This document shows positions 7,219 through 15,854 of a stretch of 64,000 nucleotides of DNA, in pieces. Position 1 is the first letter of the stretch. Each line of letters begins with the position of its first letter. Below the pieces are notes generated by a model. That model had not been told where the DNA came from. It saw nothing but the letters and a program-made list of their open reading frames with translations, and ran no database searches. Position numbers and translations under genes: made by a program. Source of the stretch: JANNWF01 sp052390415 (lineage in GTDB: Bacteria > Pseudomonadota > Gammaproteobacteria > Xanthomonadales > Xanthomonadaceae); assembly GCA_052390415.1 (NCBI GenBank), contig JBQTGY010000094.1, positions 1 through 64,000 on the forward strand, read 5' to 3'.

Positions 7219-8346
7219 CTAACGCCTCAACATCTCTGCCCTTTCCAAAAAACTGCCGATGGCCGCGCCGAACTCATCGATGGCGACCAGAAATGCATCG
7301 TGACCTTGCGGGCAATTGAGCGGCGCGAACTCCGAATCCACGCCGGCCGCGCGCAAGCCTTCGGCGATCTGTTGCTGTTGCTGCAATGGAAACAGGATGT
7401 CGGTGCTGACGCCGATCGTCAGCGCGCTGTCCAGGCCCAACCCCGACAGTGCGCGCTCGACACTACCGTCGCCGTATTCGGCCAAGTCGAACCAGTCCAT
7501 CGAGCGGCTCAGATACAGATAACAGTTGGGATCGAACTGGCGCACGAATCGACGCGCGTGGCCTTCCAGATACGACTCGACCTGAAACTCAAATCCGAAG
7601 GGGTCGTCCGGTCGTTGTTCGCCGTCCAGCCGCACGCGGCCAAAGCGGCCATCCCAGTCCAGCGAAGATCGGTAGGTCACCACGCCCAGTTTGCGGGCGA
7701 TGCGCATGCCAGCTTCAGGATAACTTTCTTCGGAGTAGTGGCCGCCATTCCAGGCCGGATCGAGGCGGATGGCTTCGCGTTGCAGCGAGCGAATCGCGAT
7801 CGAAAACGGCAGCGCCTGCGCCGCGCCAGAGACGTTGATCATGGTGCGCGCGGCACCCGGATGCAGGGCGAGATAAGCGAGGGTAGTCATGCCGCCCATG
7901 GAGCAGCCAATCACGCAGGCCAAACGCTCGACACCAAGACTCTGCACCAGATCGAAGGCCGCGTTGGCACCGTCTTCCACGGACAAGTCCGGAAACGCGA
8001 GTCGATAGGCTTCGCCGCTTGCAGGATCAAGCGACGCCGGTCCGGTCGAGCCTTTGCAACTGCCCAACGAATTGACGCAGATCACGAACCAGCGATTACT
8101 GTCGATCGCCTTGCCGGGCCCGAGCATCGCTTCCCACCAGCCTGGCGCTGGATCTCCAGCGTGGCTGGCGGCGTGCGCATTGGGCGACAAACCGGTCAAC
8201 AACAAGATCGCGTTGTTGCGTTCCGCGTTGAGTTCACCCCAGGTCTCAAACGCGAGTTTGGCGCCATGCAACTCGCCCCCGCGCTTGATCGCAAACGGCG
8301 AACGCAGGGCATGCCAACGCGTTCCCACCGGCGCGTGTTCGCTCAT
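7219..8346 (-). CDS. metX: MetX-family O-acyltransferase (serine O-succinyltransferase-like)
   Basis: A 375-residue alpha/beta hydrolase that activates a homoserine or serine hydroxyl by acylation. Nucleophile S149 lies in IGCSMGGM, with the acid in VSTDILFP and the His in GHDAFLV. The oxyanion region reads LTGLSPNAHAAS, unlike the HALTGDSH of typical homoserine O-acetyltransferases and like the serine O-succinyltransferases described in Xanthomonadales. So cysteine rather than methionine synthesis is possible. The ATG at 8346 was chosen; a TTG at 8394 would overlap ccmI. It lies 28 bases downstream of ccmI on the same strand. Confidence 0.85.
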   Translation of the reverse strand: MSEHAPVGTRWHALRSPFAIKRGGELHGAKLAFETWGELNAERNNAILLLTGLSPNAHAASHAGDPAPGWWEAMLGPGKAIDSNRWFVICVNSLGSCKGSTGPASLDPASGEAYRLAFPDLSVEDGANAAFDLVQSLGVERLACVIGCSMGGMTTLAYLALHPGAARTMINVSGAAQALPFSIAIRSLQREAIRLDPAWNGGHYSEESYPEAGMRIARKLGVVTYRSSLDWDGRFGRVRLDGEQRPDDPFGFEFQVESYLEGHARRFVRQFDPNCYLYLSRSMDWFDLAEYGDGSVERALSGLGLDSALTIGVSTDILFPLQQQQQIAEGLRAAGVDSEFAPLNCPQGHDAFLVAIDEFGAAIGSFLERAEMLRR

Positions 8347-8374
8347 GGGCCAATCACCACGTGGCAGCAGCAGG

Positions 8375-9775
8375 TCATGGCACCACTTTGTCAATTAGCA
8401 GCGACAGCGGCGCGCTGCTGCGGTTGGACACGGGCGCTGACACGGTCTCGAAGTCTCCCGACTGTGGCGTCGCCTGACCGCTCTTTGAGATGCGCGCACC
8501 GACCACGACTTGCGGCATCAGCGACAGCTTCATCGTCGGCATCATGCTGGTGGAATCATCCAGCACGACACGGGCGGGCAAATCGGCCGCCGACAGGCGT
8601 TGGATGGCCAGCGGCATGCGTGGGCCATTGGCAGCGCGCGCATAGACAAACAGGACATCGGACGCACCGATCTTCGATTTCAGCGCGGGATCGATATCCA
8701 CATTGACGACCAGACGAGCCGTACCGGCAGCGTCCTCATCAGCCGACGTTTGGGCCGGATTGCTGACTGGCGCCGGCGTTGTTTGCGCGGTGACCGGCGC
8801 GGTTGCCGCGCGGGGATCCGCCGCTGTCGCGGGCGTCGCCGACTTCTCACGTGGGGGCAGTCCTGCACTTTCGCGTGCGCTGTCGATCTGGGTCAGCAGC
8901 GATTCGCGCGCGGATTCGTCGACCAAGGGCAGCAGGCGTTCCCACACCTCGACCGCCTTGCTGGGCACGCCGGCTTGCATCGAAGAAATACCCAGCAACC
9001 AGAGCCCGCGCTGATGCTCAGGCTCGATACCCAATGCTCGCTGGATCAACAGCAACGACTCGCCGCCCAAACGCCTGGACTCGCTGGCCAAGGCGCTGGC
9101 CTCGGCATATTCGACCATGACGTCGGGGTTGTCGGGTGCCAAGCGAATCGCATTGGCGAGAGCCTCGCGCGCCGGCTCGAAACGCTCCATGGTCTTGTAT
9201 GCGCGGCCAAGCAACATCCAGCCATCCAGATCGTCCGGCGACTCGCGCATGCGTTCGGCAAGACCAGCCACCGCCTGATCCATGTTGGGCGCGCCCGTGG
9301 CGTCGGTCGAGCTGCTTGTGGAGGGCGGTGGAGCAGGCGTTCCCGGAGCGACGAGACGGGATTGCGCGCTAGCTGTGCTGGCACGCTTTTCAGGATCCAG
9401 TGCCTGCGGCTCGCCCAAGTGGTGGTAGAGAGCGAACGCCGCAAACGGCAGCAAAACTGTGAGCACGATAGGCAAGGTCGGGTCACGCTTCGAGGGTGAG
9501 TCGGCCGCGGCGTCGGGCCCAGCAAGCGCCGCCAGTTTGCGTTGGTACTCAGCCTGATCGAGCACGCCGGCATCACGCGCTTTCTCCAGCGCGCGCCGTT
9601 TGCGTGGGTCAACGCGGGTGGCACCTGGTTTGCCCGCGGCAGTCTTCCCGGGCGCTGATTGCGGCGACTCCCCAGTGCTGTCAGCGGATGCATCACGCAG
9701 CAACGGCGGCAATACGAAGGCCAGCGCGAACACGGCCATTCCGGTACACAGGATCCAAAACAATGCGGTCACCAA
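8375..9775 (-). CDS. ccmI: Cytochrome c biogenesis protein CcmI
   Basis: A 466-residue protein of the CcmI/CycH type, which chaperones apocytochrome c to the CcmF/CcmH haem ligase. It has an N-terminal membrane segment (about 4-25), a cytosolic loop rich in Ala/Lys/Arg, a second membrane segment (about 100-120), periplasmic TPR motifs (about 165-300; WMLLGRAYKTMERFEPAREAL) and a C-terminal domain starting near 345. Its start overlaps the ccmH stop by 7 bases, showing translational coupling in the ccm operon. Confidence 0.9.
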   Translation of the reverse strand: MVTALFWILCTGMAVFALAFVLPPLLRDASADSTGESPQSAPGKTAAGKPGATRVDPRKRRALEKARDAGVLDQAEYQRKLAALAGPDAAADSPSKRDPTLPIVLTVLLPFAAFALYHHLGEPQALDPEKRASTASAQSRLVAPGTPAPPPSTSSSTDATGAPNMDQAVAGLAERMRESPDDLDGWMLLGRAYKTMERFEPAREALANAIRLAPDNPDVMVEYAEASALASESRRLGGESLLLIQRALGIEPEHQRGLWLLGISSMQAGVPSKAVEVWERLLPLVDESARESLLTQIDSARESAGLPPREKSATPATAADPRAATAPVTAQTTPAPVSNPAQTSADEDAAGTARLVVNVDIDPALKSKIGASDVLFVYARAANGPRMPLAIQRLSAADLPARVVLDDSTSMMPTMKLSLMPQVVVGARISKSGQATPQSGDFETVSAPVSNRSSAPLSLLIDKVVP

Positions 9776-10299
9776 TCTTCCCTGGATTCATTGACAGGCG
9801 GGTGGCTGGCCCGCTCGACGTGCGCTTGGGTCAATTGCGACGGAGTCGATTGAGGCTGAGCCAATCGAGACTGAGCCAATTGAGCCTCGGCGAACTGCAC
9901 GGCGCGTCGACGCAGCATGACCACGATGAGAACGGCGCCCGCCAGCAGAATCGCGAATGGCGCAAACCACAGCAGCAGCGTGCCGGGTTTCAGCGGTGGG
10001 TTGTAGAGCACGAAGTCGCCATAACGCGCAGTCAAGAACGTCTTGATCTCAGCGTCGCTCTGGCCGGCTTGCATCATTTCGAAGATTTCCCGGCGCAAAT
10101 CCACCGCGATACCTGCGTTGGAATCTGCCAGCGACTGGTTCTGACACATCACACAGCGCAACTCGGCGGTGAGTGCGCGGAAACGCTGCTCTTGCGCGGC
10201 ATCGGCAAAGGGCAGGGGCTCCAAGGCGAGCGCTTGCCCCAGCGACAGCACAAAGCCCGTGCAAACCAGCAAAACCATCAGCAGCTTGCGCAGGCTCAT
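9769..10299 (-). CDS. ccmH: Cytochrome c maturation thiol protein CcmH (CcmL)
   Basis: A 176-residue membrane-anchored oxidoreductase with signal peptide (1-25), the redox motif LRCVMCQNQ at about 47-55 and a transmembrane segment near 105-128. It reduces the apocytochrome haem-binding cysteines. The C-terminal cytosolic tail is Gln/Ala/Ser-rich with repeats (AQLAQSRLAQPQS), encoded by a repetitive DNA stretch near 9823-9895. The downstream ccmI starts within it and the upstream ccmG stops 3 bases inside it, which is the classic ccmGHI arrangement. Confidence 0.92.
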   Translation of the reverse strand: MSLRKLLMVLLVCTGFVLSLGQALALEPLPFADAAQEQRFRALTAELRCVMCQNQSLADSNAGIAVDLRREIFEMMQAGQSDAEIKTFLTARYGDFVLYNPPLKPGTLLLWFAPFAILLAGAVLIVVMLRRRAVQFAEAQLAQSRLAQPQSTPSQLTQAHVERASHPPVNESREDW

Positions 10300-10829
10300 G
10301 GAGTTACTCCAATCCGCGGCAGGATTTGTTCACGATAGATGTCTGGTGTCATCGGTCCCACGTGCTTGAAGCGAACGATGCCCTGTGCGTCGACCAAAAA
10401 CGTCTCGGGTGCGCCATACACGCCCCACTCGATGCCGCTGCGGCCGTCCAGGTCCACCAGAATCTGCGCGTAAGGATCACCAAACTGCTGTAACCAGCGG
10501 TTCGCATCCGCCGCCTGGTCCTTGTAGTTGAATCCGATCACTTGAATCTTGCCTTCGTTGGCGATGCGCTCGATCAGCGGATGTTCCAGCCGGCAGGCCG
10601 CACACCAGCTCGCCCACACATTGAGCAGGTAAGGCTTGCCCAGCAAGTCGGCGCGGCTGACGTTCAGTTCAGGCGAGTGCAGAGTGGGCAATTGAAAGTC
10701 CGGCGCCGGACGATCAATCAATGGCGATGGCAACACGTTGGGGTCGCGGGTGGCACTCAGGCGCACGCCGGCCAAAAGCAGACCGGCAAGCGCGATGAAT
10801 ACCAGCAGCGGCAAAACACGCTGCCACAT
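10296..10829 (-). CDS. ccmG: Thiol:disulfide interchange protein CcmG/DsbE
   Basis: A 177-residue thioredoxin-fold protein held by an N-terminal membrane anchor (about 8-24). The active site is WASWCAACRLEHP, and GAPETFLVD carries the cis-proline region. It transfers electrons to CcmH and apocytochrome. The start is the ATG at 10829, which shares its A with the ccmF stop (TGATG), and the frame overlaps ccmH by 4 bases. Longer upstream frames lie inside ccmF and are rejected. Confidence 0.93.
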   Translation of the reverse strand: MWQRVLPLLVFIALAGLLLAGVRLSATRDPNVLPSPLIDRPAPDFQLPTLHSPELNVSRADLLGKPYLLNVWASWCAACRLEHPLIERIANEGKIQVIGFNYKDQAADANRWLQQFGDPYAQILVDLDGRSGIEWGVYGAPETFLVDAQGIVRFKHVGPMTPDIYREQILPRIGVTP

Positions 10830-12817
10830 CAGGCCGCAACCGGCCGGTTGGCGACGGGCAATGCGGCGCCCTCCGTCTCCGCAGCGGGTGCGACGCGGAA
10901 GCGTCGATCCGCCGCCGACACGAAACCGCCCATCATCATCATCAGGCAGCCCAGCCAGATGCAGCGAATCCAAGGTTTGACGTACACACGCAAGGACCAG
11001 CGATCGGTGCTGTCACCTTCGCCACGGCCCAGCGGTTCGCCCAAGGCGACGTACAGATCGCGACTCAAGGCGGGATCGATGGCGGCTTCGGTCATGATCT
11101 CTCCGCCCGATGCGTAGCCGCGTTTTTCAGGATGCAGGACGACGATCTCTTCGTCGCCACGAAGCACGGTCACGGTGCCGCGATCAGCCACGAAGTTGGG
11201 GCCGTTCACGCGCTCGACGCCATCGAACCGGAACGCGTAGTCGCGAATCTGCACGCTTTCGCCACTTCCGACGGCCACGTCTTTCTCGACGCTCGTGCTC
11301 TCGGTCATGAGCACACCGAGCACGAAAACCGCCAGTCCGGCGTGGGCCAAGGTCATGCCAACGACCTCGGCGGTAAAGCGCCGACCTGGCGCAGCACGCT
11401 TGGCGCGCACGATGACGAATGCCAGCGTTCCCGCAGCTACCCAAGTCGCAACGGCCAGTCCAACGAACGCCTTCAGATTAAAGCTGTCGAGCAAGGTCCA
11501 GGCGAGCACGGCGGCAATGACAATGGCACTCACCGCAGCCTTGATCAGCGGCACGAACCGCGACCACTGCTCCTGCTGCCAGCGCGCCAAGGGTCCGAAC
11601 GGGATCAGCAGCGCAACCGGTGCCATCAGCAGCGTGAACATCAATCCGAAGTACGGTGGGCCAACCGACATTTTGCCGAGCCCAAGCGCATCGGCAAACA
11701 GCGGATAAAGCGTGCCGATCAGCACCATCGCTGCGGCAGCACTGAACAATAGATTGTTGATCAGGATCAAGGTTTCACGCGACAACGGCGCGCTCGGTTT
11801 GCCCGCGTGTGCCGTAGGAGCACGCCACGCATACAAAGCCAGCGATCCACCGACAGTGATGACCAGGGATATCAGGATGAACAAGCCGCGCTCGGGGTCC
11901 GAGGCGAAAGCATGCACCGAGGTCAGCACACCCGAGCGGACGATGAAGGTGCCCAGCAACGACAGCGAAAATGCGGCGATCGCAAGCAGCAACGTCCAGC
12001 CACGAAAGCTGCCGCGCTTCTCGGTGACGGCCTGCGAGTGGATCAAGGCTGTGCCGACCAACCACGGCATGAAACTGGCGTTCTCGACCGGATCCCAAAA
12101 CCACCAACCGCCCCAGCCCAGCTCGTAGTAGGCCCACCAGCTGCCGAGGCCGATGCCCAGAGTCAGAAACGCCCACGCCACGTTGGTCCAGGGCCGCGAC
12201 CAGCGCACCCAACGCGGATCCATCTCGCGACCGAGCATCGATGCCACCGCAAATGCAAATGCGACCGCGAAGCCGACGTAGCCGGTGTAGAGCATGGGCG
12301 GATGGATGATCAGTCCGAAGTCCTGCAACAAGGGGTTCAGATCGCGGCCTTCAGCGAGCCCTGGCAGATGCCGCAGAAATGGATTGGAAGTGAGCAGGGT
12401 GAACAACAAGAATCCGATGCTGATGACACCCATCACACCGAGCACGCGCGCCACCATGACCAGCGGTAGCGAGCGACTGAACGCAGCGACCGCAATGGTC
12501 CACGCGCCCAGGATCAGCACCCACAGCAGCAGCGAGCCCTCAAGGCCGCCCCAGATCGCCGATATGCGGTATTCCATGGGCAACAACGAGTTGGAGTTCT
12601 GGGCCACGTAAGCGACCGAAAAATCCTGACCGACAAACGCCGACGCCAGCATCACGAACGAGATCAACAGGAATGCGAATTGGCCATAGGCGGCCGGCCT
12701 GGCTACCGCCATCCAGGCCTGTTTTCCCATGCCCGCGCCTGCCAGCGGAATCACCGACTGCACGATCGCCAGCAGCAAGGCAACGATCAACGCAAATTGG
12801 CCAAGCTCAGGAATCAT
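10829..12817 (-). CDS. ccmF: Haem lyase CcmF
   Basis: A 662-residue polytopic inner-membrane protein of the haem-handling family, with the tryptophan-rich WWD motif in WGGWWFWDPVENASFMPWL near 230-248 and conserved His residues in neighbouring loops (IIHPPMLYTGY). It attaches haem to apocytochrome c with CcmH and CcmI. It overlaps ccmE by 4 bases. Length and motif order match the family. Confidence 0.95.
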   Translation of the reverse strand: MIPELGQFALIVALLLAIVQSVIPLAGAGMGKQAWMAVARPAAYGQFAFLLISFVMLASAFVGQDFSVAYVAQNSNSLLPMEYRISAIWGGLEGSLLLWVLILGAWTIAVAAFSRSLPLVMVARVLGVMGVISIGFLLFTLLTSNPFLRHLPGLAEGRDLNPLLQDFGLIIHPPMLYTGYVGFAVAFAFAVASMLGREMDPRWVRWSRPWTNVAWAFLTLGIGLGSWWAYYELGWGGWWFWDPVENASFMPWLVGTALIHSQAVTEKRGSFRGWTLLLAIAAFSLSLLGTFIVRSGVLTSVHAFASDPERGLFILISLVITVGGSLALYAWRAPTAHAGKPSAPLSRETLILINNLLFSAAAAMVLIGTLYPLFADALGLGKMSVGPPYFGLMFTLLMAPVALLIPFGPLARWQQEQWSRFVPLIKAAVSAIVIAAVLAWTLLDSFNLKAFVGLAVATWVAAGTLAFVIVRAKRAAPGRRFTAEVVGMTLAHAGLAVFVLGVLMTESTSVEKDVAVGSGESVQIRDYAFRFDGVERVNGPNFVADRGTVTVLRGDEEIVVLHPEKRGYASGGEIMTEAAIDPALSRDLYVALGEPLGRGEGDSTDRWSLRVYVKPWIRCIWLGCLMMMMGGFVSAADRRFRVAPAAETEGAALPVANRPVAA

Positions 12818-13290
12818 CGGGAATCTCCCGTGCTGCCACCAGAGGCTTTCGCTTTTTCGGCTTTCGCCGCGGTCGCGGCGGCCATTTTGTCAGCGACTTC
12901 CGCTGGCATATAAGTTTCGTCGTGTTTGGCGAGAACTTCTTCGGCGACGAAGTGATCGCCTTCAAGGCGGCCCCGCGCAATCACGCTTTGGCCTTCGCGA
13001 AACAGGTCCGGCAGGATGCCGTTGTAGACCACCGGGAAATTCGCGTTGCGATCGGTGACTTCAAAACGCACTTCCATCGTGCCCGCTTTCCGCGCCACGC
13101 TGCCTTCCTGCACCACACCGCCCAACTTGAACTGGGTCTGGCCGTTGATGCGGCCCTCCAGCACTTCGCTGGGACTGTGCAGGTAGCTGATGTTCTGTTG
13201 CAGGGCGAGCGTGAGCAGACCGCCGGCCGCGACGGCCGCACTCAAGACCAAGCCGACGATGACCAAGCGCTGTTTGCGAACCGGTGTCAT
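12814..13290 (-). CDS. ccmE: Haem chaperone CcmE
   Basis: A 158-residue haem chaperone with a single N-terminal membrane anchor (about 9-28) and an OB-fold periplasmic domain. The haem-binding His lies in LAKHDETYMP at about 117-126, with the typical HxxxY spacing. The ATG at 13290 begins MTPVRKQR; an upstream open extension of 40 codons overlaps ccmD and is rejected. The C-terminal tail is Ala/Lys-rich. The ccmD stop lies 25 bases upstream. Confidence 0.93.
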   Translation of the reverse strand: MTPVRKQRLVIVGLVLSAAVAAGGLLTLALQQNISYLHSPSEVLEGRINGQTQFKLGGVVQEGSVARKAGTMEVRFEVTDRNANFPVVYNGILPDLFREGQSVIARGRLEGDHFVAEEVLAKHDETYMPAEVADKMAAATAAKAEKAKASGGSTGDSR

Positions 13291-13315
13291 TGCTGTTTCC
13301 TTATCTTCTTCTTGC

Positions 13316-13486
13316 TCATGCTGCGGACTTGGCCGCTTGACGACGCAAGCGCTGAGCCAACTCGCGGCGCACCCGACGCAGGCGCAAGCGCGGTGCCAAT
13401 GCGTCGCCAATCAATGCCAACAGGAACACGGCGTAACTCGACCAGATGTAGACGCCGTGCCCGCCCATTGCAAAAAAATCACTCAT
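13316..13486 (-). CDS. ccmD: Haem exporter accessory protein CcmD
   Basis: A 56-residue single-span membrane protein, MSDFFAMGGHGVYIWSSYAV at its start, with one membrane segment (about 11-31) followed by a very basic tail (RLRLRRVRRELAQRLRRQ). This is the standard CcmD layout, which aids release of haem-loaded CcmE from CcmABC. Its ATG overlaps the ccmC stop as ATGA. It lies in the expected place between ccmC and ccmE. Confidence 0.9.
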   Translation of the reverse strand: MSDFFAMGGHGVYIWSSYAVFLLALIGDALAPRLRLRRVRRELAQRLRRQAAKSAA

Positions 13487-14268
13487 TTCGAGTCGCCTTG
13501 ATTAGCCAAGTCGCTTTGCCCATTCATGGGCAGCAACAATCGCCGCACCCAATCCTTGCCACTCTCTTGCTCGATCAAGGCCGCACGCGTGCGTGTCAAC
13601 AGCGAGCCGATAAACCACAGTTTGGTGCCAATGGTCATCGCGATCAGCGGCGGCACCATCGCCGGATCGATGCTGGACTTGCCAATCAGCTTGATGGTGG
13701 CGCCCTGATGCAAGGTGTTCCACCAGACTACCGAGTAATGCACGATCGGGAGATTGACCAAGCCGATCAAGGCCAGAAAACACGCCGCTCGCGCGGCGGC
13801 GCGCCGATCCTCGATTGCAGCGTGCAAGCCCATTACGCCCAAATACAGGAACAGCAGGACCAGCTCCGAGGTCATGCGCGCATCCCAGCTCCACCACGTG
13901 CCCCAGGTCGGCTTGCCCCAAAAAGCGCCAGTCAACAAGGTGACTGCGGTGAACGCCGCGCCGATGGGCGCACAGCTCATTGCCAGCAATTCGGAGAGTT
14001 TGATCCGCCACACCAGGGCGATGAATGCATTGACCGCCATCGCCACGTAAACGAACAAGCTCATCCACGCGCTGGGCACGTGGATGAACCGGATGCGATA
14101 GCTGTTGCCTTGCTGGTAGTCGGCCGGAACTTCCAGCAGCGCGGCGTAGATGCCCCACGCCATCAGTGCGCACGCGGGCCAGATGAACCACGGCGACCAG
14201 CGCTTGGCGAAGCGCTCGAAGATGGCCGGCGATCCCGTTTGGTGAAACCACAACAGCAGCGGGTTCAT
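13483..14268 (-). CDS. ccmC: Haem exporter permease CcmC
   Basis: A 261-residue six-span haem-handling protein with the WWD motif in WGTWWSWDARMTSELVLLFLY at about 124-144 and flanking haem-ligand His residues (FIHVPSAW; VHYSVVWW). It delivers haem to CcmE. It follows ccmB after a spacer of 74 bases filled with a 16-base tandem repeat, and overlaps ccmD by 4 bases. Confidence 0.94.
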   Translation of the reverse strand: MNPLLLWFHQTGSPAIFERFAKRWSPWFIWPACALMAWGIYAALLEVPADYQQGNSYRIRFIHVPSAWMSLFVYVAMAVNAFIALVWRIKLSELLAMSCAPIGAAFTAVTLLTGAFWGKPTWGTWWSWDARMTSELVLLFLYLGVMGLHAAIEDRRAAARAACFLALIGLVNLPIVHYSVVWWNTLHQGATIKLIGKSSIDPAMVPPLIAMTIGTKLWFIGSLLTRTRAALIEQESGKDWVRRLLLPMNGQSDLANQGDSK

Positions 14269-14279
14269 TGAGCCAGTCT

Positions 14280-14343
14280 CATGTGCGCCCGATCATATGC
14301 AAGGCCAATTCCATGTAAGCCCGATTTCATGTGAGCCCGATTT
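14280..14343. repeat. 16-base tandem repeat between ccmB and ccmC
   Basis: Four tandem copies of a 16-base unit fill the spacer: 14280-14295, 14296-14311 (most diverged), 14312-14327 (CATGTAAGCCCGATTT) and 14328-14343 (CATGTGAGCCCGATTT), with a partial fifth copy entering the ccmB stop. The last two differ at one base. The array is outside both coding regions and probably arose by slippage. Confidence 0.7.
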
Positions 14344-15032
14344 CAGGTGAGCGCAATGCGCAGCGCACTGGCTGCAGCCAGCGGCGCCGTTACCAACAGC
14401 ATGACCAAGCCAGCAGCCATCAACAGCAGTGCACCATCGCTACTGCCGAGGAAACCTTGCGCGGCAGCCATCACCGAACCTGCGCCGAGTATGAGAATGG
14501 GCACGTAAAGGGGCAGTGCAAGCAGGGCCAGCAGCATACCAGAGCGACGCATTCCCACGGTCAGTGCCACCACGACAGCGCCGATCAAACTGAGCAGCGG
14601 TGTACCCAGGGCGAGTGACAGCAGCAGCACGCCCAGCAACTCGCGCGGCATGAACAGCAACTCGGCCAACAGCGGCACTGCGAGCATTAGTGGCAATGAG
14701 CTGGTCAGCCAATGCACCAACACTTTGGCCATCACCAGCGCCGCCAAGGGCTGCGGCGCGAGCATGAACTGTTCGAGGCTGCCGTCGTCGAGATCGCTGC
14801 GAAAAAGACTGTCGAGCGACAACAGACTCGCCAACAGCAGGGCCACCCAGATCACTCCCGGCGCGATGCGAGCCAAGGTCTGCGGCTCGGGCCCCAAGGC
14901 CAACGGAAACAAGCTGGCCACGAGGACCGCAAACAACGCGGGCTGCAACGCATCTCCGCGCCGTCGCCAGACCAGCCTGAGATCACGGCTGAACACCGCA
15001 GCGAAACCTGTCAACGCGCTGGGTTCGGTCAT
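14343..15032 (-). CDS. ccmB: Haem exporter permease CcmB
   Basis: A 229-residue six-span permease of the CcmAB ABC transporter, with the family start FSRDLRLVWRRRGDALQPALF and the conserved SLDSLFRSDLDDGSLEQFML at about 70-90. With CcmA it powers release of haem-CcmE from CcmC. It is separated from ccmA by an unusually long 192-base spacer holding a repeat element; these genes are normally adjacent. Confidence 0.94.
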   Translation of the reverse strand: MTEPSALTGFAAVFSRDLRLVWRRRGDALQPALFAVLVASLFPLALGPEPQTLARIAPGVIWVALLLASLLSLDSLFRSDLDDGSLEQFMLAPQPLAALVMAKVLVHWLTSSLPLMLAVPLLAELLFMPRELLGVLLLSLALGTPLLSLIGAVVVALTVGMRRSGMLLALLALPLYVPILILGAGSVMAAAQGFLGSSDGALLLMAAGLVMLLVTAPLAAASALRIALT

Positions 15033-15064
15033 TTGGCTGGATTCGGGATCAAGAGCGGCACTTC

Positions 15065-15212
15065 TTCAACGCGGAAGCGCAGAAAGCGCAGAGCGCGCAA
15101 AAAAACTTTGCCACAAATGCACAAGGTGTGGTCACCGGAAATTGCTGCATCGCCGCTATCCCTTGGCGATTTGCCCTGCGACCTTTGCGAACTTCTGCGC
15201 CTCCGCGTTGAA
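15065..15212. repeat. Candidate dispersed repeat with inverted ends in the ccm operon
   Basis: The ccmA-ccmB spacer carries a 148-base block whose ends are inverted repeats: TTCAACGCGGAAGCGCAGAA at 15065-15084 and the complement of TTCAACGCGGAGGCGCAGAA at 15193-15212 (19 of 20 match). Sequences built of such TCTGCGCCTCCGCGTT ends are known as dispersed non-coding repeats in many proteobacteria. It encodes nothing convincing. Its ends suggest a small non-autonomous element. Confidence 0.6.
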
Positions 15213-15224
15213 TGCTTTGGACGC

Positions 15225-15854
15225 TCAGTCATGGCTGCTTGCGAGGGTTAGACAGCGCGTTTGGTAGGCGCCTGTGGCATAGGCACCATGACTGGTGATC
15301 AGTGCGGCACCGCCTTTGGCGAGGTGCTTTTCCAGCAAGCTGTTGACCAGGCCGATACCTTGCAGATCGAGGTTGGCGAAAGGCTCATCGAGCAGCCATA
15401 GCGGCGCCGGCAACAGCCCAAGTCGAGCCAAGGCCAGGCGTTTGCGTTGACCCGCGGATAGCAGGCGCGCGGGATGGTCCTCGAAGCCTGCGAGACCGAC
15501 GGCAGCCAGTGCGGCTTCGGGATCGGCAATGGTTCGGCGGCCGAAAATGCCCATGGCGAAGCGCAGGTTTTCCAGCGCAGTCAGTTCGCCCTTGTTGCCG
15601 AGCAGGTGGCCCAACAGCAAGACGGTGCTCGCAACGCTGTAGCGGTCGGCTTTGCTTCCGCGAATGCGAATCTCACCTTCGCTTGCACTCAGCAAGCCGG
15701 CGAGCACGCGCAACAGGGTGGTCTTGCCAGCACCGTTTTCACCTTCGATCAGCAGCGCCTCGCCGGTGTCAACGTGCAAGTCGAGCGGGCCGAAGATGCG
15801 CGATTCGTTACGCAGGAATCCCAAGCCAATCGCAGTCAGCAGTTCTCCGCTCAT
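15225..15854 (-). CDS. ccmA: Haem exporter ATPase CcmA
   Basis: A 209-residue ABC ATPase with Walker A GENGAGKTT (about 38-46), signature LLSAGQRKRLALARL (near 131-145) and Walker B PLWLLDEPFANLD (near 151-163). It forms the CcmAB complex that drives release of haem-loaded CcmE. It is the first ccm gene and overlaps the upstream metallo-hydrolase by 4 bases (ATGA), so the operon starts further upstream. Confidence 0.94.
   Translation of the reverse strand: MSGELLTAIGLGFLRNESRIFGPLDLHVDTGEALLIEGENGAGKTTLLRVLAGLLSASEGEIRIRGSKADRYSVASTVLLLGHLLGNKGELTALENLRFAMGIFGRRTIADPEAALAAVGLAGFEDHPARLLSAGQRKRLALARLGLLPAPLWLLDEPFANLDLQGIGLVNSLLEKHLAKGGAALITSHGAYATGAYQTRCLTLASSHD

Noticed and set aside
7300..8706. 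Long plus-strand open frame opposite the MetX-family gene
   Set aside because: Antisense shadow in a GC-rich gene; Arg/Gln/His-rich and lacking known motifs, while the minus-strand gene has all catalytic residues.
15029..15232. Open frame of 67 codons between ccmA and ccmB
   Set aside because: It is created by the inverted-repeat element and gives Arg/Ser-rich low-complexity protein; no ribosome binding site.
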